Made by a program: the position numbers and the translations under genes
Origin: Doryteuthis pealeii
Taxonomy: Eukaryota; Mollusca; Cephalopoda; Myopsida; Loliginidae
Assembly: GCA_023376005.1 (NCBI GenBank)
Contig: CM042150.1
Coordinates: 70,167,461-70,231,460, forward strand
Length of the DNA stretch: 64,000 nt
Direction of reading: 5' to 3'
Notes under the pieces: model-generated
Databases searched by the model: none
Seen by the model: only the letters and a program-made list of their open reading frames with translations
What the model was told of the DNA's origin: nothing
Shown: positions 54,349 through 64,000 of the stretch, one piece after another
Layout: each line of letters starts with the position of its first letter
Numbering within the stretch: position 1 is the first letter of the stretch

Positions 54349-54626
54349 ATACTTATCTTCTCATAATCCTGATATACTTCTTGAGGCTGGATCAGAGTTG
54401 CTGGTATTTCTTGAGCAATTGTTGGGCTGGTATTTTCGAATGTTCTTTGAATCTGGAAATTACTTTGGAAATTTTTGAGATGTCTGGTCCTGTGCTGTTG
54501 ATAATTTTTTATAACAAGGCAAAAACGCTTGTCCAGACGTAAATAACTCTAATAACGGTTATTGATAAAAATTTAGTGCTATGGAGGATATTCAATAATT
54601 TCTCCACTAAGCAAGTTCAAATATTA

Positions 54627-54815
54627 GCCAGTTTAGCTCAGTCGGTAGAGCATTCGCGAGATTCCGGGTTCGATACCGGTTCTTGCCAACTCCGCGCATT
54701 AGTAAAGCTTGAGTAATCTAATGTTAGCGGTTAAGTGGGGTAGGTGTGGCGCTTCACCTCCACAAAACAATCTTCCTGGTCTATCGATAGCGAAAAGGAA
54801 TCTGTGAACGATTAT
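54627..54815 (+). mobile_element. tRNA-derived SINE (family 1)
   Basis: GCCAGTTTAGCTCAGTCGGT (A box) with GGGTTCGATACCGG (B box), then GCGCATTAGTAAAGC, AGGTGTGGCGCTTCACC and TTCCTGGTCTATCGATAGCG. The anticodon-arm region is shortened relative to the 61.5-kb copy. Confidence 0.85.
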
Positions 54816-54819
54816 TTTT

Positions 54820-55760
54820 GCTGACGTTTAATTTATTCAGGGAAAAAGGTTCCACGAAATCACTTTGTCAATATTGAATCAAATGATTTTCGGGTATCAG
54901 TTGTAGGTGAATTGAATAGAATACTTTTGAATATTTCGAAAGGATATTTAATGGAAAAGGAACGATAACTTTAGTGGTGCCATGTCACGTGATTTCTTGC
55001 ATTATTGTCATGTTGATTTTATGTTCGCTTGTCTAGATTTAAGAAATCGGGTTTCCACGTGACTGTGTGCGTTCGTCCTTGTTTATTTCTTGCTTGTAGT
55101 AACTGATGTTGTAGTCAGTTTAAGTTTGCATTCCTCACTCACTTAAATCCCTGGGGACAGAACACTCATATAAATGGAACAAAATTTCTCATAGCGATTT
55201 GAGTATGCGTATGTGCATCAGTTAATCTATTTAAGTACATGTGTCAAGGGTGGTACAATGAGCACTCCCACGATATCCAAAACACACACATAAATACACA
55301 CACTTTTCTTTTCAAAATAAGTCAAAACTGTATTTGTATTTTATGTAAGTACAGTAAGACTCTGCCTTGTGGAAAAGATTATCGCATATGCTGCAACAGT
55401 GATAGATAATTAAAAAAAAAACAAAGATTATCAAAGATATTCAAGAGAAAATAGATTGTGTTGTGCTTCCAAACTACAGGGGTGGGCGTTTACTTGCAAA
55501 ATAGCATTGAAAATACGGTTATTCTTTTTAAGACTGCAATTAGGACAGTCTATTTTTTGTTTCATCTTATGAAGTAGACATATGAAAAACGATATTTTAG
55601 GTCAATATTTTTTGTTATTCGATATCTTTATCTAGAATTTCCTCTATTTAAAATAAACATAAGTTCTAAAACATATTCGGTAACTAAATTTTATTTCGTA
55701 GTGATTTTAATAATACATATATCTTACAAAAAGAATTGTGAATGGGATCTAGCTCTTCTT
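54820..55760. other. no recognised feature
   Basis: AT-rich sequence without ORF or known repeat. Confidence 0.45.
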
Positions 55761-55764
55761 TATA

Positions 55765-56195
55765 AAAAAAAAATCTCTGGGATTTTGAGATTAACACGGA
55801 TCACCTTATCCCAGCTAGAAGACCAGAACTAGTCTTGATTAACAAGAAAAAGAGAACTTGCCATTTGGTAGATTTTGCAGTTCCAGCATGTCACAGGGTG
55901 AAGATGAAGGAAAACGAAAAGATATAGAAATATCTAGACCTTGCCAGAGAATTAAAAAAACTGGAGTATGAGGGTGAAAGTGATACCAATTGTAGTTGGT
56001 GCACTAAGAATGGTCCCAAAAAGCTTGAAAAAAGACTGTAGGAACTGGAAATCAGAGGAAGAATTGAGACCAGCATTGCTGAAATCAGCTAGAATACTCA
56101 GAAGTGTCCTGGAGACCTGGGGAGGCATTTTGTCACCCAGACTCCAGCGAAAGACCATCAGCTAATGCTGGTGTGAAAACCTCACAGGAGTGAAC
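55765..56195 (+). mobile_element. Dong/R4-like LINE fragment D5
   Basis: LWDFEINTDHLIPARRPELV, TCHLVDFAVPACHRVKMKEN, then a stop two codons after the position hit in D2, D3 and D7, KYLDLARELKK, and a frameshifted C-terminus. 5'-truncated; ends in TAA repeats. Confidence 0.85.

Positions 56196-56238
<43 letters not shown>
56196..56238. repeat. (TAA)n microsatellite
   Basis: TAA units between D5 and D6. Confidence 0.97.
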
Positions 56239-56240
<2 letters not shown>

Positions 56241-57544
56241 TCTATAAAAATCACTTGATGAAAATAAAATCTATAAAAATCACTTGATGAAAATGAAAGT
56301 TACAAATACTTAGGAATTTTAGAAGCAGACAATATCAAGCAAGCAGAAATGAAAAGAAAAGTTTAAAAAAAGAATATCTTAGGAGAACTAGAAAACTTCT
56401 AGAAACCAAACTTAACAGCAGAAATCTGATCAAAGAAATCAATACCTAGGCTGTCCCCATTATAAGATACTCCGGACCATTCTTAAAATGGACAAAAGAA
56501 GAACTCAGACAGATTGACCAAAGGACGAGAAAATTAATGACCATGCATAAGGCTCTCCACCCTAGAATGATAGAGATAGATTATATGTGCCAAAAAAGAA
56601 AGGGGGAGAGGTTTTGCTAACATAGAGGACTGCGTAGAAACCACAATCCAACAACTCGAAGACTACACAAAAAAGAGCAAAGACAGATTACTCATGGCGG
56701 CCAACAATAGTAGATGTGACATAGGGACAAACAGAAAAACAACAAAGACTAGCAAACAAAAATAGGAAGAAAAACAATTATACAGACACTTCAAGCGAAA
56801 AATCGGAGAGGTTGCACATGAAAAAACCTGGACGTGGTTAAGAAAAGGAAACCTTAAAAGAGAAACTGAATCACTAATAATTGCTGCACAGAATAATGCC
56901 ATAAGGACAAACTATATCAAAGCAAAAATTGATAAGAACCAACAAAATAGTAAATGTAGACTATGCGGTGACAGAGATGAGACTGTAAACCATGTACAAA
57001 GCGAATGTAGCAAAATAGCACAACGGGAATACAAAACTAGGCACGACTGGGTTGGGAAGGGGATCCAATGGGAATTATGCAAAAAATTAAATGTTGACCA
57101 TACAGCAAAATGGTATATGCATAAACCAGAATCTGTTCTTGGGAATGAAACGCATAAATTTCTCAGGGACTTTGAGATAAAAACGGATCACCTTATCCCA
57201 GCAAGAAGACCAGACCTAGTATTGATTAACAAAAAAGAAAGATCTTGTCAACTGGTGGATTTTGCAGTTCCAGCAGATCACAGGGTGAAGCTGAAGGAAA
57301 ACGAAAAGATGGACAAATACCTGAACCTTGGAAGAGAACTGAAAAAGCAATGGAATATGAAAGTCAAAGTAATACCAATTGTGGTTGGAGCACTTGGAAC
57401 GGTCCCAAAAAAACTTGGAAAAAAGACTGGAAAATCTGGAAATCAGAGGGAGAATTGAGGCCATCCAGACTACTGCACTGTTGCAATCTTGTTGTCACTC
57501 AGACTCCAGGGAAATACCATCAGCTAATGCTGGTGTGAAAAAGT
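56239..57544 (+). mobile_element. Dong/R4-like LINE copy D6, 5'-truncated
   Basis: Begins just after TAA repeats within the RT thumb (ENESYKYLGILEADN block). It continues through RYSGPFLKWTKEELRQID, a zinc knuckle CRLCGDRDETVNH and HKPESVLGNETHKFLRDFE to the endonuclease RRPDLVLINKKERSCQLVD. It lacks the nonsense codon of D2/D3/D7 (KENEKMDKYLNLGRELKKQ). Its first 58 bp are a 28-bp tandem duplication. Several frameshifts lie in the RT part. The C-terminus is frame-broken and is followed by CAA/TAA repeats. Confidence 0.85.
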
Positions 57545-57562
57545 AACAACAACAACAACAAC

Positions 57563-57620
<58 letters not shown>
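57545..57620. repeat. (CAA)n-(TAA)n microsatellite
   Basis: About 6 CAA units followed by about 19 TAA units, the insertion site of D7. Confidence 0.97.
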
Positions 57621-57623
<3 letters not shown>

Positions 57624-58107
57624 TGGTATATGCATAAACCAGAATCTGTTCTTGAGAACGAAACGCACAAAATTCTCTGGGACTTTGAAATTAAAACGGA
57701 TCACCTTATCCCAGCAATAAGGCCAGACCTAGTGTTGATTAACAAAAAAGAAAGAACTTGTCAACTGGTGGATTTTGCAGTGCCAGCAGATCACAGGGTG
57801 AAGTTAAAGGAAAATTAAAAAATTGACAAATATCTGGACCTTGCCAGAGAACTGAAAAAGTTATGGAATATGAAAGTGAAAGTTATACCAATTGTAGTTG
57901 GTGCACTTGGAACAGTCCCAAAAGGATTAGAAAAGGGCTTGGAAAGTTTGGATATCAGAGGAAGGATTGAAACCATTCAGAACACTGCACTGTTGCAATC
58001 TGCCAGAATACTCAGAAGAGTCCTGGAGACCTGAAGAGACTTGCTGTCACTCAGACTCCAGTGAAAGACCATCAGCTAACACTGATGTGAAAACTCAAAA
58101 GGAGTAA
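57621..58107 (+). mobile_element. Dong/R4-like LINE copy D7, 5'-truncated
   Basis: Starts WYMHKPESVLENETHKILWD directly after TAA repeats and matches D2 and the end of D3 almost base for base, including the nonsense TAA (57816-57818). Ends in ATA/TAA repeats. Dead endonuclease fragment. Confidence 0.88.
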
Positions 58108-58113
58108 ATAATA

Positions 58114-58149
<36 letters not shown>
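58108..58149. repeat. (TAA)n microsatellite
   Basis: TAA-type repeat with phase breaks at the 3' end of D7. Confidence 0.95.
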
Positions 58150-58150
<1 letters not shown>

Positions 58151-58455
58151 GTAAATACAAAGATCTTGAAATAGAAATTGGAAAAAAAATGTGTCACCTT
58201 GAAACTACCACCATACCAGTAATAGTGGGAGCCCTGGGTACGACTAAGAAAGAGACAGATAAACATATTAACAAGATACCTGTCAGTCCCAGCCGATATG
58301 AAATACAAAAAAATGCATTGCGGAATTGCTCATCTCCTTAGAATAAATACATAGAAAGCATAGAATCAATTCCTTCTTCACCCTTGACCTTTGGTAAAGA
58401 CCATGTGAAGGGTTGTAAGAAACCGAAAGAACAAATGAAAATAAAATCATAGTAA
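58150..58455 (+). mobile_element. fragment of a second endonuclease-type LINE family (D8)
   Basis: Reads KYKDLEIEIGKKMCHLETTT, IPVIVGALGTTKKETDKHIN and KIPVSPSRYEIQKNALRNC. The VGALG core is shared with the Dong/R4-like copies but the surroundings differ, so it is a distinct RLE-type LINE family. Only the extreme C-terminus is present. Confidence 0.6.
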
Positions 58456-58852
58456 ACATAAAATTCTCTGGGATTTTGAGATACAGACGGATTACGCAAT
58501 CCCAGCAAGAAGGCCAAACCTAGTATTGATTATAAAAATAACTTGTAATGTACTGGATTTTGCTGTTCCAATGGACCACAGTGTGAAAATAAAAGAAAGT
58601 GAAAAGATATACAAATACTTGGATCTTGCCAAAGAGCTGAAAAAAACAGGGGAACATGAAAGTAACGGTTATACTAATTATAGTTTGCACGCTTGGAAAG
58701 AGATTGGAGGAATTGAAAATCAAAGGAAGAATCGAGACCATAAAAACCATAGCATTATTAAGATTGTCTGGAATATCTAGAACAGTCCTGGAAACTTGCT
58801 GTCACTCAGACCCCAGTAAGTCATGGTGAGAAAAATTCGAAAGGAGTGAAAT
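58456..58852 (+). mobile_element. Dong/R4-like LINE fragment D9, old
   Basis: AIPARRPNLVLI with a shortened gap, VLDFAVPMDHSVKIKESEK, YKYLDLAKELKKTGE and a frameshifted end, closing with AAATAATAAATG. Diverged and truncated. Confidence 0.75.
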
Positions 58853-58859
58853 AATAAAT

Positions 58860-59480
58860 GAAATGATTTGCTTGTGTTTATAACCGAGAGAAAAGTTAAG
58901 AGTGTCGATATGTTCGTAGATGCGTGTGCACTGTGCATGCGCAACTACGTGTGTGTGATTATATACAAATTTCGTGCAATGTTAGGGAAGTGACCTTATA
59001 TTGACTCAACTCTTTATTGATTTTGCAACCTGTCAAATCGATTACCTCGTTTTCAAGGTTTAAGAAAAATTCTAAAGAAAAGGTGTTCTTCATGAATTAA
59101 CGTAAAAGGACACTGGTAAGATAAAATACAGATATCTCAATCTGAACAGAATCCAATAACGAAAATATTTCTAGGTTGATAAAATTCGATGTAATGTTTT
59201 ATCATAGATTAGTTGATCTTGTACAAAGTGTTCATTTACAACATTACAATGAACAATTGATTTCGCCTAAAGACACATTAGATGTAAATACCTTTTCTGG
59301 AAAGGGAAGATATTACAGCATGCAACTCCATTCTCATCCATACGTTGTCCATGCGATCATTACCTTATCCCGGAGATCGACTTGCTCTTGTAATGTGACT
59401 TGTTAATAGCAATCTGTGATCATATTGATAAACATAAATTTCAAGATTATAGTGTTACTACTAGTAGAATACGACACTTT
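58860..59480. other. no recognised feature
   Basis: No ORF with a motif; the 76-residue frame at 59176 is unsupported. Confidence 0.45.
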
Positions 59481-59484
59481 GAAA

Positions 59485-59540
59485 ACACGCATACACACAG
59501 ACACAGACACAGACACACATATATATATATATATATATAT

Positions 59541-59600
<60 letters not shown>
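59485..59600. repeat. compound (AC)n-(AT)n-(GA)n microsatellite
   Basis: ACAGAC/ACAC units, then AT, then GA runs. Confidence 0.97.
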
Positions 59601-59602
<2 letters not shown>

Positions 59603-59609
59603 GTAAAAG

Positions 59610-60190
59610 TTGTAATGGTTTTCGCCATTTTGAAAATTTAAAAAAATAAAGTAACAACGAATAACGTATTTGAAGAAAATAGATAATTGGCTAAGAAATA
59701 AAATAAAAATATTTGTCAAGACTCCCTTCATTCAGCAAATATTAATCCATTCTTTTTAATTAAACACTCATAAAATTTATTCGACTTTATTGTCAAATGG
59801 GACTGAAAGGAAACGGTTTTATCTGATTATGGATATTAACCAACTTAATCATTACTTGGGGCGGTGCAACTATTGAAGAACAGTAGTAAATAAATAAAGT
59901 ACCAGTTGTCTTCTCAATACCAAAATTAACGGTTGAAGAATAACAGATTTCAGATTATGTAAAGTGTAGTAAATAATGAAAAATGACTTCTTTATACAGA
60001 AAGTGTATAGAGTAGTGTAACCCAAAGGAAAATAATCGTTAGATTTTTCGAGGTGAATACCTTTCCTATTAATACATCATCGACGATAATGATAAAATTA
60101 CTTTTCTGTCGAAATAATACGACACTTTGTTTTGTTTTTCAATGGCATATTAACCTTCGTGGTACTATTCAACCTATTGCTGGGGAGATG
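59610..60190. other. no recognised feature
   Basis: AT-rich sequence without supported gene. Confidence 0.45.
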
Positions 60191-60194
60191 AAGG

Positions 60195-60315
60195 GGTCAA
60201 TACCTTTCTCAAGGGTATTAGTTCGAACGTAACCGTAGTAGCACGACTGCAGTTTGAACTCGCTTATTCCATCAAATTATCCACTACGCCACGGGGAACC
60301 TCCCGATCTGATACT
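60195..60315 (-). mobile_element. tRNA-like SINE head, family unplaced
   Basis: The minus strand reads GGTTCCCCGTGGCGTAGTGG (A box TGGCGTAGTGG) and GAGTTCAAACTG (B box) about 30 bases later. No matching second copy of the body was identified in this window. Confidence 0.5.
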
Positions 60316-60418
60316 ATTAAATCTACTTTCATTTCAGGAACGACAAAACAAACACAATGGCTTAAGAATTAACAAGTACATCTTTAACGTGACAAGTTTG
60401 AACTTTACTAGCTATCCT

Positions 60419-60485
60419 GGTTATTTATGTCTCTTGATTTTTACAGTGTTGCACACACTGTAAAAATCAAGAGACATAAATAACC
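60419..60485. repeat. perfect hairpin, 31-bp arms, 5-nt loop
   Basis: Arms 60419-60449 and 60455-60485 are exact reverse complements. Confidence 0.95.
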
Positions 60486-60489
60486 AATG

Positions 60490-60830
60490 TCTCTAATAAT
60501 CTTGTAATTATTATTTTCCTACAATATCAGTGTTGTAAGTGAGGATAATTCCCCTACAAGATAGTGGGACTCTTCCAACGGAGCACATATAACGATACTA
60601 ATACGCAAGGTTATTCGTTGTAGTATTCGTAGTCAGGTCATTAGTCATACTGTTGGAGAACTGCATGTTGACTCTATTATCTATATTCCTGTATAAAACC
60701 TTTTCCTAATTTTCAAATTTGTTAATAAATTTAGTCACAATAATAAGTCAACATAATTTTTTAATAAAAATTTATTTGAGTATATAAAAAGGATTATCAT
60801 TTTTACAGACCTTTACTCCAAATCTTAATT
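60490..60830. other. no recognised feature
   Basis: AT-rich intergenic sequence. Confidence 0.45.
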
Positions 60831-60832
60831 CA

Positions 60833-60879
<47 letters not shown>
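60833..60879. repeat. (AT)n microsatellite
   Basis: AT run with one phase break. Confidence 0.95.
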
Positions 60880-60881
<2 letters not shown>

Positions 60882-60999
60882 GACCTGTTAAAGGGTCAAT
60901 AAATAGTAACTCAACACTGGTATAAAAATGTAGGGAACAGATTGTATTCAGCAATATATATCACATACAATGGAAGGGTTTCCTTGTTCAGCATACACG

Positions 61000-61317
61000 A
61001 AGACTGTTTCTAGAACTACTCCTATTTACATGTGTCCCACTTTCACACGATATGGCACAAGGCCGTTTTATGTGGGCACCACCCACAAGCCGAGACTCAT
61101 GGGGTGGTAGGTAGAAAAATTGTGTCGATCCGAGCCCAGCCCCTTTAAGTGCAATGAGGTAGGCATCTGGGATCGACGCTATTAATTTAGCAGTTCAGTG
61201 GACCCCCGTCCCGAAGGACGGGTGTTTCTGGTACTACTCGACTGAGTAGCTTTACTCTGTTACATATGTACCCTTTGGGTAAGTCCATGTTCGTGTCATA
61301 GGTGAGTCACCTACAAC
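61000..61317. other. GC-richer segment of unknown nature
   Basis: This 300-bp block is distinctly GC-richer than its surroundings and contains short hairpins (CCCGTC-CCGAAGG-GACGGG, CTACTC-GACT-GAGTAG, GGTGAGTCACC). It looks like an LTR or a structured repeat, but no second copy occurs in the window. Confidence 0.3.
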
Positions 61318-61395
61318 AATATATATATATAAAGAATATGTATAACTTCACCACACACACAGAAACGCACACACACACACACATACACACACACA

Positions 61396-61446
<51 letters not shown>

Positions 61447-61448
61447 TA
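61318..61448. repeat. (AT)n-(AC)n-(AT)n microsatellites
   Basis: Short AT, then ACAC, then a 55-bp AT run. Confidence 0.95.
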
Positions 61449-61534
61449 TTGTGATAGGTGAATGGTCGTCTAAATTACGCAAACATAAAGATAATAGATC
61501 TTTCATTTTATGGGATATATTTAGCGCAAAATTA

Positions 61535-61770
61535 CATAGCTCAGTCGGTAGAGCGTCTGGCTAGGAATCACGAGGTTCCTGGTTCAATACCAGCCTTCGC
61601 CAACTCAGCATATGAATAGCACAGCAATCTCTGTGGTAAAGTGAGCAGCTGGTGGTAGGTGTGGCGCTCCGTCTCATACGCTGAGATAATATCCTTGTTC
61701 TAGCGCTAGTGAAAAGGGGATAGACTCCCTTGTTGTGTGGATCATACCGACATTAGGTGGCCCCGACGAC
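61535..61770 (+). mobile_element. tRNA-derived SINE (family 1), longest copy
   Basis: ATAGCTCAGTCGGTAGAGCG (A box) and CTGGTTCAATACCAGCC (B box) preserve D- and T-arm-like hairpins. The body follows with CAGCATATGAATAGCAC, TAAAGTGAGCAGCTGGTGG, CTTGTTCTAGCGCTAGTG and a tail ending GGTGGCCCCGACGAC. It is the best-preserved family 1 copy here. Confidence 0.87.
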
Positions 61771-61789
61771 TTTACTTAACTTACATAAA

Positions 61790-62720
61790 AATATCTTGAA
61801 GTACTATAGATTCAATTCATTCAAAGAAATTGTCATAGTCTTCAAGCACGTGCTTCGGACAACCTCGAAATCTCCTGCAAGACTTTCCGACGGTCTCCTT
61901 GTTTAAAAATACTGTCATCCTTGCCTTCACTTATTCTGAAGAGTTAGGTGGCCATATGTTTGGGGTGATGTGGCTACAGAAATTTTCTGACAGCCAACAC
62001 CAGAGTCCTGTTACCAGATGTAGGTTATTCTAGCGGCCATCCTCTCAATAAATGCAGCACAAACCCCTAATAGTACTTGATATAGGCATCCGTATTGAAC
62101 TGTGGTAAGAGAGCATAACATAATCATTGCTAGTGACAAGCTCAAACACTATGATGTGGACTGGGTGTTTGCTCTTTATTACTATTGGTACGTCAAATAG
62201 TGGGGATAGAGCAATCCAACAGTGGTTCTATGAGTTCACCATCTGATCCTAGCAGATTTTTTTTCGTCTGAGAAAAAACAAAGCATGTTCAGTTGAAGGA
62301 AATGTTTGAGTTTGTTGAGAAGCTTTGTAGTGTGGGCTTTCCTCTTGTTTTTCATGGTCTGTGATAAAAATTGACACTTTTTAATCTTGTATGAGAAATA
62401 CCGAATACCTTCATGCACTACCAGCCTGATAAGAAATTCAGATACTCCAATGTTGCTAGCTACGGATCTGATTAACTTGCTGGAATAATTGTCAGTAATG
62501 ATCAGAATCTCAGCAACAAATCCAGGAAATCTTTCTCATCAGCAGGATCGGAGTTAGGCATCCGAGCTGATGTACATTCGTAATCACCACTGAACTCATC
62601 TAATTCTTTTAAAATTCTCTGCACTGTCCTAAGATTGATACTGAAACACACGATAATCTTCCTATTGACGTTTACGGTGTGAATTCCAAGCGGTACAGCA
62701 TACCATTTATAAATTTTCTG
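61790..62720 (-). mobile_element. mariner-like DNA transposon, degraded
   Basis: Minus-strand coding remnants in order: SVASNIGVSEFLIRLVVHEG (helix-turn-helix region), IRYFSYKIKKCQFLSQ, LLNKLKHFLQLNMLCFFSDE (first catalytic Asp context FSDE), a QYGCLYQVLLGV region, then IERMAARITYIW (R-TYIWQQD context), VATSPQTYGHLTL (HITPNIWPPNS equivalent) and a damaged end. The layout is that of a mariner/IS630-type DDE transposase of about 340 residues. There are many stops, and terminal repeats were not resolved. Confidence 0.72.
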
Positions 62721-62799
62721 GTCATTGCGTCATGATGCTACATTCTTCACACAGTGCACAACTGACTCAGTTTGTTGCACAATAGACAAAACTGAGACA

Positions 62800-62910
62800 A
62801 ATAATATGTGTGTGTAGGTGTCTCTGTGTTTGTGTCTGTGTGTATGTGCGTGTGTGTATGTGCGTGTGTGTTTGTATGTACGTGCGTATATGTGTGTGTA
62901 TGTGCGTAAT
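62800..62910. repeat. GT-rich degenerate microsatellite
   Basis: Interrupted TGTG/TGCGTG repeat. Confidence 0.9.
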
Positions 62911-62959
62911 ATTATCATGAACATTTAGCTGTATATTTATTTCAGTTAGTTTTTACAAC

Positions 62960-63370
62960 TGTTGGGTTAGTAAAACGAGGTCTGAGTTATCTTCCCTTGA
63001 TGTGTCTCATTTGCCGAGAGGTGGCGTTAGTATCTGACCACAGGAGGGAACTACGATTCCCTGGCCTCTTTTTCACGCAGGCCGGCAACGTGTGAAGATG
63101 GTCTTGGCAGCTTCTATCCCTAAACCTTAGGTTAGGGGGTTTTACCCCCTACCTATCAGCTGCTAGTAAGTGACATTCTCTATGACGTGAGTCGTATGCA
63201 TATTTCCTTTTATAGAATGTATATGTATTCTTTGTGTATATCTTTCTCTAAATTTATCTCCGTCACTTGCGGAATAAATATTGTTATCTTTTGCATCTTT
63301 GTCGGAATGGTTTCTATGTATACTCATAGTTGGGAGGTTACTTTAAGCCTTCCAACGTTAATATAACATC
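62960..63370 (+). mobile_element. possible solo LTR
   Basis: Begins TGTTGGGTTAG, contains a GGAATAAATATTGTTATC polyadenylation-like stretch near 63271 and ends near ATAACA. Size and layout fit a Gypsy-type LTR, but I found no target duplication or second copy. Confidence 0.3.
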
Positions 63371-63659
63371 TACCTCCTTACATGTTATACAACTATTGTA
63401 ATTCTGACAATTATTAAGGCATCATTATAAGCTGTACTTTAAAGCTGTTTCATCTGTACAAATAATTTTTAAAAATAGAAGCGAAACATTATCTGACCGT
63501 TCTGCCCAAAATAGTTTTAATATTTTAAATTTTATTTGAAATAAAACCCAGAATTAGAAAACCATGGGTTGTCAATTCTGATTCTTTATGTTGTAGTGGA
63601 TAGTCGACTACAGCCCTACAGAAGAGCTAAGATAACATATTTAGAGTCTATCATTAGCT

Positions 63660-63840
63660 TTAAAATATGCAGTAACTACTTTGTTTGGTTTGGGTTAGCT
63701 TTTGGACTTTATGGCATGTCAACTCATGTTGAGTAATTTTATGCCGAAGATGGGTACTCAATTTTTTTAAAACTCAATTTTTTACACACATTTTTCTAAA
63801 CTAAATTTGTTCCAGAAACCTAATCTCATATTCAATTACA
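63660..63840 (-). repeat. interspersed repeat U, partial
   Basis: GGACTTTATGGCATGTCAAC, TGTTGAGTAATTTTATGCCG and AGAAACCTAATCTCAT match, in the same orientation, the copy at 35620-35770. Confidence 0.65.
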
Positions 63841-63844
63841 TATA

Positions 63845-64000
63845 GCCTCTGGCATAAAAGACTTAATGTGGTTTCTTTTTTTATGTTTAGTTTAATATTA
63901 TACACCAACGTGTAGAAAAGACGATTGTGTTGTATTAGCCATCAAATTGAAAAGAGCCTACTTACCGAGACTCACCCTTTCGGCTGGGACAGAGAAAATG
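63845..64000. other. window edge, no recognised feature
   Basis: No ORF or repeat identified; ends inside GC-richer sequence. Confidence 0.4.

Noticed and set aside
63118..63140. Telomere-like TTAGG/TTAGGG
   Set aside because: Single occurrence, not a tandem array.

Overview
This is a window of an AT-rich, repeat-saturated invertebrate nuclear genome, most likely a cephalopod mollusc (octopus-like). The pointers are several copies of a tRNA-derived SINE whose head reads like the octopus/squid SINE families, RTE-type LINEs ending in TGATG-type tails, Dong/R4-like LINEs sitting in TAA microsatellites, Penelope-like elements, and long (AT)n, (TC)n, (GAA)n and (TAA)n runs. The organism call is inference. 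I see no bacterial-type genes, operons or CRISPR.

The one host gene I can support lies on the minus strand in the first 11 kb (perhaps to 15.5 kb). Four exons encode the ectodomain of an EGFR/ErbB-family receptor: 10837-10478 (receptor L domain 1), 6675-6547 (end of L1), 4906-4823 and 3962-3841 (furin-like cysteine-rich domain). Splice sites are canonical and the three exon junctions join in phase. A weaker candidate signal-peptide exon lies at 15493-15443. The gene leaves the window at the low-coordinate end, and its introns are full of repeats.

The rest is mobile DNA. 1-2979: Penelope-like element (PLE1) with a hammerhead-like motif at its 3' end. 11603-15241: TIR DNA transposon with a 4-bp target duplication. 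16443-19780: nearly complete RTE-like LINE (minus). 21480-22170: PLE fragment (minus). 22870-28610: three Dong/R4-like copies, one almost full length, separated by TAA repeats. 36340-38910: second PLE. 39830-40825: two Tc1 transposon halves. 40895-43110: a cluster of elements carrying self-cleaving hammerhead ribozyme motifs. 45893-48400: decayed RTE. 49740-50315 and 55765-58850: further Dong/R4-like copies. 53201-54348: second TIR element of the 4-bp-TSD type. 61790-62720: mariner-like element.

The most interesting locus is 40.9-43.1 kb. It holds tandem 368-bp and 366-bp units, each with a type I hammerhead ribozyme core and, where the unit is complete, a tRNA-like A box/B box about 30-70 bp upstream of it. 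This is the architecture of animal retrozymes and of the schistosome Sm-alpha repeat. Both arrays then flip into an inverted copy. Next to them, two more hammerheads of the type found at Penelope-like element ends face in opposite directions. Other points of note: three Dong/R4-like copies share one nonsense codon in the endonuclease domain; two TIR elements share a terminus and a 4-bp target duplication but show no recognisable transposase; and perfect hairpins with arms of up to 83 bp recur through the window.
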